Source: Owenia fusiformis (lineage: Eukaryota > Annelida > Polychaeta > Sabellida > Oweniidae). Taken from it: DNA of 64,000 bases. The translations under genes and the position numbers were made by a program. Shown in pieces: positions 10,859 through 20,812 of this stretch. How positions within the stretch are numbered: the first letter of the stretch is position 1; every line of letters begins with the position of its first letter. The notes under the pieces were generated by a model. It had not been told where the DNA came from. It did no database searches and saw nothing but the letters and a program-made list of their open reading frames with translations. The stretch is taken from positions 5,415,525 through 5,479,524 of the forward strand of contig CAIIXF020000004.1 of NCBI GenBank assembly GCA_903813345.2. The letters run 5' to 3'.

Positions 10859-11561
10859 GTAAGTGGATTCATTTTCTTCAAAAGCTTTCAATTTTTAGGT
10901 TCTTCAATTTCAAGGATTTTGACAAGTGTAGATCGTTATCAGGTATTTTCGTTGTTAGAGATTGACATTTTCTCATTTTTGAATGGGTTACTCACATGTG
11001 TCTCTGAACTGTCCAATTCTTGAACTCCCATTGCCTGTCCACTGTCAGGAACCTTATATCTGTTATGGTGTCATGAAAGTGTCGACAAATTCTATCACTG
11101 TTAAATTATATATCTGCTTTATATGGGCTTATTAGCCTTTTGCAGATTATTGACATAGACATAGACGGTAATCTTCGGCACTTTCCGTGAATGGGAAAAT
11201 AAATTCCAGCATAAATTATTGTGTCCATTGTACCTTCCGATATCGAATAAGTAACACATCAGATTTACATTTATGAAGAGGTCAGTTACAAAAAGTCAAA
11301 AGTTTAAACTCAAGGTCTTTCAACAGATAATGTATTGTTTTAAATGTAACATTTTGTTAAACAGGGTGCGCAGTCCCTGAATTTAATGTTGCAGGGGCCT
11401 AGATTAGTTTAAATTGATTCGTTGTTCAAACTAGTCTATCAGCTATGACTTATATCAATATAATTTTTTTATAAATATTTGCATCAGAATCTAGGTGATA
11501 AAGAGATAACTATAGTTATCCTAGAAAAATTTCCAGTTGTCTATCTTAAAATAGAAGACAG
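10859..11561 (+). other. Start of the putative Ryk-like intron 1; nothing recognised
   Basis: Begins with the consensus donor GTAAGT. The sequence is AT-rich and unique-looking, with no coding match on either strand. Confidence 0.4.
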
Positions 11562-11644
11562 GGAGGCAATGTCGTCTAGGTAGTTGTCAGACAAATGGCT
11601 GCGCTGAGTGTCTGAAAATTACCTACATGGACGACATTGCCTCC
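11562..11644. ncRNA. Perfect-stem hairpin, pre-miRNA-like
   Basis: GGAGGCAATGTCGTC pairs fully with GACGACATTGCCTCC. After a 4-base bulge, TAGGTAGTT pairs with AATTACCTA, then CAGACA pairs with TGTCTG, closing a loop of about 15 bases. The stem has about 30 pairs in 83 nt. It lies about 700 bp inside the presumed first intron of the Ryk-like gene. It could be a microRNA precursor or a tiny palindromic transposon relic; sequence alone does not decide. Confidence 0.35.
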
Positions 11645-13027
11645 TCATCCTCTAGTTGCCTATTCACATCATGTCTCGGTGTCATACCACCCCATGCTAT
11701 GGTTGCGTCTTATGATTGTTTGTAACTGATACCTGAAGTAAAACTTTTATTATTTATTGATTCTTTGTTGAAAATAATAAAGAGGATCAAAAATTCATTG
11801 AATTACCTAAAAACATATTTGCAGTAGAATAGCAGAAACTTTGAATTCATGAATTTTATCAGTTCAAATTGTTTGCGTAGCCTAACTGCTCCAAGTGCTA
11901 TTCGGTCTACAGTGATAACTGTTTATTTTTGTAGGTTTGATAAATCTTTGATATTGGTCGGTTTGTGTTTTGAAATGAATAATTGTCTGTGTAATGTATG
12001 TTACTGTTTATGATTTTACATTGTCTGTAATTTATTATGGCTTTAAAGTTTTATAACAAAAATTGATCTCATGACAGTAATTACAGAACATTGTTTATAA
12101 TATTATTTGATCAATTGCTATTTCTTCAAAAATGTTCTATGATGGAGATAGTTCTGGTATAATGCTTGTGATCTTCATTTTAGTGTATCTCGCACTGTAA
12201 ACATTAATCTAATTGAATAAAAGAGAAGTAAAGATGAGTAATGAGCCAAAACTCAGTAGTGTATTTGGTTTGAGGCTAAACAGGAAAATATCTTCTAGAC
12301 TCTATTCCCAACCTTTATAATGTAAAGTATCTAATCAGTATTGGTGAAAAAATAGGAAGCCATATTTCAAATTGTGGTATATCCAGAAAAAAACTTGCTT
12401 TATTTTTTCCTGATTGTTGCTTCTATCTTTATATGTATTATCATTTGATATATACAGCGAGTGGACGTTTTTCATTATGAGCATAGTTCATAGGAGACAG
12501 GTTAGCTTAAAGTAAGAAGTGATATCATAGGTGTGGTCACTGTCATCTTGTTCCTAAGGTTTACTTCATGATAAACATGTCAGATACTGAATAAATGGCT
12601 TCAACTAAATGGAATTACACTGTATATATCAATATCAAATATGTGAAAACATGCAATTGTTTTCAAAAGTTATCACTTATCCTTGGAGTAAAATTTAAAT
12701 CTGGCTCAATATTATTGTTTATATCACAATAAAATTACAATGATCGGACTTATGGTATTTTTCAGTTTTATAAACTACTTATTAACTGCGAATGTTATTT
12801 TTCATTTATTGTAAAATCTCATCCTTGTTGGTTTCTTATATGTAAAAATGACCATTTTTATGAATTATTTCTTTGGTCATCTTTACATTCCAGTATCTCC
12901 GGAGATATGGCTTTTGTATACAGTTGACTTTATACAAAGAAGACAAGAGAATTATCTTAGCTAAAATAAACCTTTGTTCATGTTATGATAATTATAAGAA
13001 TCATGTCAGATATTTTATCATTTTCAG

Positions 13028-13216
13028 AAAATGTCTGTCTGCTCATGGTTATTATTCCACTCTATTTCTCTCTAAAATTTGGATGAAGTGTCTGATTTTC
13101 TTGCATTTTTATACGATTTAGAGTGTTAACTACATGCCTGTTTACTTTATTCCTTGCTAATTCCACTCTTATTCAATCTATTTTCCATTTTAAAACATGG
13201 CCACCATGACATTTTT
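13028..13216 (-). repeat. Family A MITE, complete copy
   Basis: A full copy about 189 bp long, from AAAATGTCTGTCTGCTCATG to CATGGCCACCATGACATTTT. Both ends read AAAATGTC, seven bases, TCATG or a close variant, which defines short imperfect terminal inverted repeats. Confidence 0.75.
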
Positions 13217-13317
13217 TCAAATTGATGATGAAGTCTGTCATCATTCCTTTGGTCATCATGAGTGTCAATGTTATCAGTGCTGGAGTCATTGACACTTTTT
13301 ATTTTGTAAACATCTCT

Positions 13318-13470
13318 CATGGTCATGTTTTAGAATTCAAAATAGAGTATAAAAGAGGGGAATGAGCAAGGAATAAAGTAAACAGGCATGTAGTCAACAC
13401 TCTAAATTGTATAGAAATGCAAGAAAATCAGGTAGTTCATTCAAATTTTAGAGAGAAATAAAGTGAAAGT
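13318..13470 (+). repeat. Family A copy
   Basis: GGTCATGTTTTAGAATTC at the start, AAGGAATAAAGTAAACAGGC in the middle. It is in inverted orientation to the copy 100 bp upstream. Confidence 0.72.
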
Positions 13471-13696
13471 GAAAGCTCCAGAGAGAAAATTCAGGTATTC
13501 AATACCTCAGGTCTATTTTGCCTGTTATCGCATATTTTAAAAGAGATGTCTTGAAGATATGTTTTGAGTGTTGAATAAATTCAAATGATGGATGAGCTAA
13601 ATTCAGCTTTGATGTTCAGTTTTATGATAAAAGTATTTTTCACTTTTTACTCCATTTACATTTACAGGCATAAATATAGGGTTGGTACATTTGATG

Positions 13697-13900
13697 TAGT
13701 GATCTACACAGGATTTTTTATCAAGTATGTGCAAATTCTCTTTTCACAACTCAGACCAAAATCGGTCAAAATATGCCAATTTTTCATGATTTTTCTCATT
13801 TTCAAGTGGGTGCAAATGGATTTTTAGGTGGGTGCAAGCCTATTTTCAAAATTTCAGGTGGGTGTTGCACCCACTTACTTTAATGTTGGTGAGATCACTG
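13697..13900. mobile_element. MITE family with CAGTGATCTCCCCAG ends, older copy
   Basis: 204 bp, ends TAGTGATCTACACAGG and GGTGAGATCACTG. Flanked by TGATG (13692-13696) and TGATA (13901-13905), a 5-bp duplication with one mismatch. Internally it shares GTGGGTGCAAATGGATTTT with the copy at 55784. Confidence 0.65.
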
Positions 13901-13987
13901 TGATATAAAAAGTTGCGGTTGATGTTACTATTAATCTAATTTATATTACGTGTAATTTTTTATCTGGTATTATTCATTTAGAATCAA

Positions 13988-14212
13988 GTGCATTTCTAAA
14001 TGCATCTGTGCAGATTCATCTGAAAAGTCAAAGTGCATTTCTAAATGCATCTGTGCAGATGCATCTGAAAAGTCAAAGTGCATTTCTAAATGCATTTGTG
14101 CAGATGCATCTGAAAAGTCAAAGTGCATTTCTAAATGCATCTGTGCAGATGCATCTGAAAAGTCAAAGTGCATTTCTAAATGCATCTGTTCAAATGCATC
14201 TGCAAAGTCAGT
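13988..14212. repeat. 45-bp tandem repeat, five units
   Basis: GTGCATTTCTAAATGCATC recurs at 13988, 14033, 14078, 14123 and 14168. Because 45 is a multiple of three and the unit lacks stops, both strands stay open, but nothing else supports coding. Each unit holds two palindromes, TGCATTTCTAAATGCA and ATGCATCTGTGCAGATGCAT. Confidence 0.88.
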
Positions 14213-14339
14213 CAAATAAATTACATGATATGACATAAAATACTTCTGGGCAGGAGGGAAGAAACTTTATACTCAAAGATAAACTTTTCCAGTCAAATTC
14301 AATTAGAAACACATTTAACACTCAAAAGTCTTTTTAGTC

Positions 14340-14563
14340 GATTGTAAGGAATATCGGGATTAAACAAGGGAAAGATCAATACCCGGTGATTTCAGCGGGA
14401 AGTGGCGTTTCGTTCATTGGATGAGCTGCGCGCGCACGCATAAATGTGATTATCCAATATAATTAGGGGAGGGCTATTTGAAGTAGTTTTTGGTCTCAGG
14501 CGCGACCCAGGGCTGTTGTCTTAAGGACATTTCGTTGAAAATGAGCCATTCGGCTAATAATTG
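14340..14563 (+). promoter_or_regulatory. CpG-richer promoter-like block with a possible first exon
   Basis: A local GC/CpG-rich island (GCTGCGCGCGCACG and CAGGCGCGACCC) with CCAAT/ATTGG boxes near 14418 and 14454. It is followed by an ATG at 14541 that reads MSHSANN and then meets a donor, TTG/GTAAGAG, at 14564. It could be an alternative first exon or another gene's start within the presumed Ryk-like intron. No protein match was possible for so short a peptide. Confidence 0.25.
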
Positions 14564-14967
14564 GTAAGAGTTTGCGATCTTATAATGTATAACTGTTACT
14601 CAGACACATATTTTGACACGATTCTGTTGGAAATAAGCTTTGAACCGAGAGATATTCACGATTGATATGCACATTTTTGATTGTGCCATTGCTTTTCTAT
14701 TGCACAACCCATGTATTGATAGAAGAAACATTAATAATACAGATTGGTTTACCTTCAATACATGGCAGACACTACATATCGGTCTATTAATACCAGTTTG
14801 TGCCTTAAATAGTTTTATATTTCCATCCACGGCCTGGAGTCTGGGTGTGTTTGTCTCTTATGTGTATGCTTGTGCATGGACTTCTAATCACTAGCAGAAT
14901 TTAAAGACTGAGAGCGGGTATAAAAGGCAGATGGAACAGCCCACAAAAGCCAAATATGGCAGTTTAA

Positions 14968-15363
14968 AGGTCCAGTTCAAACAAAATGAGAAAATTTTCA
15001 AACTTTCTGCTATAACAAGATTGTTATGATGAGTTACAAGCTCTTTTTTGTTACAGTGGTTCATGAATCTATAATGACTATAAATTTCAAATCAAATTCT
15101 GAAAATGTTGTTTAGTTTTTGTGAAATAAGACAATTTCTTTTTGTAAATATGCTCATTAGCATAACTGACAGTTTAAATTTCAGCCAATGGGCATCTCTT
15201 ATCCGTCTAGAAGTAAACAAACATAGCATAAGGCTGTATCTCACTTGTAGCAGACCATGTGTTTCTGTTTATGCTGGACATTTAAACTGACTACATTAGC
15301 ACTGATTGGCTGAGCTGTGACAGCTTGATTAATAGCTTCACCCGGGTCCAAATCTCTGGGCCT
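14968..15363. mobile_element. TTAA-flanked MITE
   Basis: 396 bp between two TTAA sites (14964-14967 and 15364-15367). The ends are AGGTCCAG and CTGGGCCT. TTAA targets are typical of piggyBac and Kolobok elements. No transposase was found. Confidence 0.6.
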
Positions 15364-16690
15364 TTAACATGATGCAAACTCGACATTATAACTCATGCTG
15401 TAACATTTTGACTTCGCTGGAAAACAATATGAATTATTTTTCTTGCCAATCAATCATGAATCACAATCAAAATTTCAGAATGATCAATCAGGCAATGATC
15501 CAAATCAAGTTATAACATTATATGATATTCAGCAAGAAGTCCGGTAGAAATACAGAATATTTAAACATCAAAGCTGAAAGTTAAAAGCTAATCTGTCAAT
15601 TTTCTGTCTGCAAAAGAGCGTCGCAAGAGCGTTTACATTTGACACAATAACAGACTGAGGCCTTGAAATCTAGGATTCCCCAGGAAAATATGACGTCATA
15701 CTAATTAGCATAAGGATTTCCCTATTGGGGTGGGTCGAGCCTTGTTCGAAAACACAATCCATAAATACATGCTAATTTCTAAGGAGATAGGAAGTGTATA
15801 ACGTGTTTATCGATTTTGTTTAAAGATTTAATCAATTATCAAATTGTTTAAGTGGATAAAGTGGTCACACTTGCTTCAATTCATAGCGAAATCGACGGAT
15901 AGAAACTGACCGAATTCCCGATATCCTACCCCGTATTACTGTAGGCTATAAGCACAGTGACCTACAGAGGGCGCTATCACAAACAAGTACTGGACGAACC
16001 GATAAATTCCCGGGTATTGTAACGCCCTTGGATTAAATACAAATATACACAATATAGGCCGCCTAGGTCCCTCATGGAACTTTTAACGTGATGTTTTGTT
16101 TGAGAAACTATTTTGTGCTCAAATGGGATCAAGATAATATTATTATTTTGACCTTGTAAATGTAATTTGTTTAATGAAATGGATGGCAGTATAAACTCTT
16201 TCAAAATATTTGGATCTCTAGGTGTGCTATTGTGTTGATTAATTTTACTAAAATTAAATCTTGGTATTTACAGAAGACCCAATTTGTTGGTTAGTTGTTT
16301 GAAATGATTAGCGCTGAACTGCATTTGTACAAATAATTCTGTTAACACCTTTCTATAAAAGCCAAGGGTTTATATGAGAGGTCATTCTTAAATTTGAATT
16401 TTCAATGAATTCGACTTTTCTGTGTTCTATAAAAACTAAGTAGACACCAGGAGGTTGTGATTTTTTAAAAATCTTCCAGATGTTTCCGATTTGTTAAAAA
16501 GATAGTAAGTTACATCAAACAGATGGAGTGCTTGTAAAAAAGAATGTTCCTAGTAGGATCTTTTCCCCAACTCGCGTAGAATTCTCACTTAACCAATCTG
16601 CAATAAATATGCGCAAAACTGGAAATAGTCCATTTTCCCTCACACTTTTATTATTCAATCAATGTGCATTTGCCTTGTCGCTTCAGTACT
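15364..16690. other. No gene recognised; some CpG-rich patches
   Basis: Contains ATGACGTCAT near 15690 and ACAGAGGGCGCTATCAC near 15965. A similar inverted GATAGCGCCCTCT is at 62944, so this may be an uncharacterised repeat end. No coding seen. Confidence 0.35.
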
Positions 16691-16695
16691 AGGTA

Positions 16696-16889
16696 CAGGC
16701 CCGTAGCCAGGATTTGCCAAGGGGGGGGGGTTCAGTTTTAAAAAATTTCCAGGGGGGGTTCAAATATGGCTAAAATCACTTGCGAAGTGCTCAAAATGGT
16801 GAAAAACTGTATGATTTTGAAATAATTTTTGGCCAGAGGGGTTTGCCCGAAACCCTGCGAACCCCCCCCCCCCCCTGGCTACGGGCCTG
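16696..16889. mobile_element. MITE family with CAGGCCCGTAGCCAGG ends, copy 1
   Basis: 194 bp; perfect ends CAGGCCCGTAGCCAGG and CCTGGCTACGGGCCTG with long G and C runs just inside. AGGTA is on both sides (16691-16695 and 16890-16894). Confidence 0.82.
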
Positions 16890-16894
16890 AGGTA

Positions 16895-18454
16895 TCAGGC
16901 AAAGAGAGACCACTGGACTCAGTACCAGTATTTTATATCTTGATGAAGTTCCAGGGAGTGAGCCAGAGAGGTTGTGATCTATGTAAAAACTGTCCAATCC
17001 AATCCAAACACCAATGAGACAATTTTTTTTAACATGGAAGCCTATTGCAAATGAGAAAACTGAGACCAAAAAATTGTTCACATTGAGATTTAACTTCAAA
17101 CATGTAGGTTTGATATATTTTGACATTTTTACATGATTACACAAAGTTCATGCCTTTTTACTTCATTTTTTTCATTCCTCTCTTTGTCATTCTTGTTAGT
17201 GCATTCTTGTTAGTGCAGTGAGCATGATGAACTCCATATTCTCTTCTCCAGTTACTTTAAGCCATTCCCAGACTGAGTTAACAACAGAAACAACACTAGA
17301 ACATTATTTTCAAGATTCTGCCCTTTCATGAAATTAAGCAATGAAAATTCCACTGGATCCAGGAATGATTGTAATGAGAGTCTGATTTATTAACCCTGAA
17401 TCTTAATTGATTAGGTATATTACACTCTAACGATTATGGTTGATTTTACTGGCTCCATGCTCTTATGATCTTAATAATCTCAATTTGGGCCTTTCTAGAT
17501 CTTGAATTTAAAATGAATATCTAATCTGTTATGAATACCCAGAGATGTGTAGAGATTTTCTGAGTTTATATATTCTGATTACATATAAGCCTTCAGAACC
17601 TCTCTAATTTTAAGAGTACACATGGGTTTGACCTCTTTCAAGGGTAGTTGTTCACAAACTTCACTGTATGTTGAGTTGTGTTCAATTGGTGGTCTATTGA
17701 CTCTCAAATGTTTTCCCTTTTATTTAACAGCTATAGCTTAGGGTCTCCTTTGATGCTACTACTAGCCCTTAGAAACCCAAATCAACAATTTTCAAAATTC
17801 AAACCTATATGTAGTTCAAAATAATATTAGAAAATTTTGAAGTTAGAGAAATGAAAAACTAGAGAGACTAGAATCTTGCTTGCTTTTGAGAAATATGAAC
17901 AGAAGTACCGAGAAATTTATTAAATTCTCAAAATGTCTCCCAAAATACTTTGAAGTTATTGTAGAACGAATCTTTGAAATCACTGTAGGGTCACTGTTGT
18001 TTGACATTTGTTTAAATTCATATTTGAAGTAGTATATAAACGCACTTCATTTGGAGTAGTAGACGCTTTCAAAGGTTTTACTTTCAAATCCACTTTTGAA
18101 CTAATTCAAATTATGAGTCTTTTAAATTGGGATTGTTCAAAATTGAAGAGAAGTTTTCAATTCATTTATTTATAAGTTGTTATTATGGGTTTATATGAAG
18201 GAGTTTTGATAATTAAAAAACATGAAAACATATGTTTATAAACAGTTATATTAATACAATATGTATATTATTTATGCTCAGTATGTTGTAGATTTCGGTC
18301 ATTCATAAAATCTTCAGATTTATTTCATGTTTTTTTAATGTGCTTCATTGTAAATATGTTTCTCTCCCTACCTCTGCCTCACAAAGAAAATGAAAGTAAA
18401 TCCAGTTATCCTGATTTCCTTTACCCCTTTCAATAGAGATCTTTTTCAGAAATA
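16895..18454. other. No gene recognised
   Basis: AT-rich, presumed intronic; no splice-supported exon or named repeat. Confidence 0.35.
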
Positions 18455-18595
18455 TGTCACCAATAAAAGTGGTGACATATTTATAGTCTACAACCTTTTT
18501 TGGATGGTGTTCTGCATTCAGCGGTTGGTGTTCAACATTCGGCGGTTGGCATCTGTAACAAATGGCAGGTGGTGACATTTTTCATGTTAATGCCA
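18455..18595 (+). repeat. Family B copy
   Basis: Starts ATATGTCACCA and has an inverted TGGTGACATAT right after it. It continues with GGATGGTGTTCTGCATTC and ends in AACAAATGGCAGGTGGTGAC. Confidence 0.65.
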
Positions 18596-19399
18596 TGTCA
18601 AAGATATATATGTTACGTGTCTCAGAGTCTGCCCTGAGTGTCAAAGCTTAGTAAATTAAGTAAAATAAAACCATTAGAAATGGTTTAAGTTTAGGATGTA
18701 ACGAAAAATAAATAAATATTATACATTATATTATTATTGCATGAGATGTGTCCTAATTTCTTTAAAATAAAGATATATTGTCTGAAAGATATAAGACTCC
18801 AGGAACTATTTTGAGAAATGGATTTTAGTCTTGTTTGTATTTACTTCTTTAAAGGAGAGCTTCTTGGGGTTAAAGATACTCCTAATATAATAGACTCTGA
18901 CACTTAAGCACAGATGAAGCTCTCTTTTAAGAAACGAAGTAGAATGATTGTAAAGGGTATACGGTCTATATATATTTATCTAGAAAACCTCAAGAACAGA
19001 TTACATGCCTTGCTTTTCAAAAAGGATGAACCTTAAACCAGTAAATAACCAATTATGAGGGTAGGTGCTGAGTTATAACTGGTGAACAGATTTCAGGGTG
19101 AAAATGGTTGAATACATACTGTAGAACGGGTCTAATTCACAACATGTTATTTTCACATTTTTTGAAATCTACCTACCACAGTTCAACATTTGGACTTCCA
19201 ACGCTCCAAATGATTTCAATAGCAAAAAAATAATTTACAAAATACATGACCAGGAAAATGCTCAAATTAGTGTAATTGAAATTCAAATTTTACTAATTTT
19301 AAGTTTTCAAGTAGCTCCTGCATCAAAATCCTTTCTGGTTATACCCATTTCATTTTTTTTCTCTCATAGATTTTAATAAATCAACTTATTTTCTGGATT

Positions 19400-19495
19400 T
19401 CTATATAATTTATAGTGTCCACTACATGTCTGTTTACTTTATTCCTTGCTAATTCCACTAATTTCTTTCTAATTTGAATTTGAAATCTGACCATG
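19400..19495 (-). repeat. Family A copy, partial
   Basis: ATGTCTGTTTACTTTATTCC and the flanking core only. Confidence 0.6.
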
Positions 19496-19910
19496 ATGAG
19501 TTTTTTGCTTGAGTTGTCTTTGTGCTGTATGTGTTAAACCCCCCTGATGTGAAAAATATTGTTGTAGAAATCAAATCCTAGTACACTCTTTGGGGTTGCT
19601 ATGGTTTCCTTGGCATAACTAGAGAGATGGATATCTATGGTTACTGAACAACCTCTCCATAGCTACATAATTCTCCAAGCTTTATTTTATTAATTTTTTA
19701 TTTTTTATTTTAAGTAACCATCCCTCTTGTATGATAAGAAGAAAACTTCAAATATATATCTTGTGTATAAGGGCCTTGTATATTTTTGGGCATGCTGGGA
19801 AATTTATAGAGTAACCATTTGGAATTTCAAGTTTGATCTCAATGTTAAGTGATCTTTAGGCTTTTCAATAGAAATCTTTATTAATAAAAAATGCATTAAG
19901 AAAAATTGAA

Positions 19911-20022
19911 CAGTAAAACCTATTTTCAAAACACCTCTAAATCATCCCATTGACTCTCATGTTAGAATATTGGAACAACTACTTATCTCAGTGGTATTTT
20001 GGATAAGACACGTTTCACTGTA
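19911..20022. mobile_element. pogo-like MITE, short
   Basis: CAGTAAAACCTATTTTCAAA to GACACGTTTCACTGTA. Confidence 0.45.
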
Positions 20023-20734
20023 ACTCATTCAGACGAGGGATAAAAATGGATGAAATATTTAAGTGCTGAAAATCTGGGTCTTATTTGAAGAATTGTTTAT
20101 CCTATATGCATATATCTATTCTTAAAATCTCACTGTGATCACAAACAGGCATGTAATTAACTCAGTTTCTTTTTACAAAATTAAAAAATTAATGATATTT
20201 TTGTTGTTTCTCAGGACTCTTTGAAGCATACTTTCTAAGAGTAATTTTAATCTATTATAATATCACATATTTCACTTTATTTAGGGGCAAAATGTTCTGC
20301 AACTGTGATATTATTTGTACAGGTAAAGACTAATTGTATAAGTGATCATGTTGGCTTATATAACACCTGATTTGCTAAAATAAATCAGCACAAATATCAA
20401 CAAGCTATTACTTTACTCTAAATTTGACCACCCTTACAGTTTAACTGACCACTCTTGAAATTCACATCCTGGTACTTATTACATCTTTCTGTTTTAGCTG
20501 ACATGGTTTATCATGTCACAACCAGACTCAACTCTGGCCCATCCGATTATAGTTTCTTATATGAGTTATACCACATTGATAATTTTTCAATTTCTATGTA
20601 TTCCTATTCTTGTTGACTAAAATTGCTGCTAATGTTTTTATAAAACTAAGGCAATCAATTGCTTGTGTATTATTGTTAACTAAAGGAATAAATTTATGTC
20701 TGAAAAAATTTCACCAGAATGATGTTATAGTCTC

Positions 20735-20812
20735 CAATTTTTTTTGTTGATGGTGTTTGATGTCTTTAACAAATGGCAGGTGGTGACATTTTGCATTTCA
20801 TTGCCTCAGCTT
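20735..20812 (+). repeat. Family B copy, partial
   Basis: Holds GATGGTGTTTGATGTC and the end ACAAATGGCAGGTGGTGAC followed by ATTTTGCAT. Confidence 0.6.

Noticed and set aside
13970-14238. Two overlapping repeat-rich frames on opposite strands (88 and 76 codons)
   Set aside because: They arise because the 45-bp tandem unit lacks stops on both strands. No start context, splice site or family supports them.
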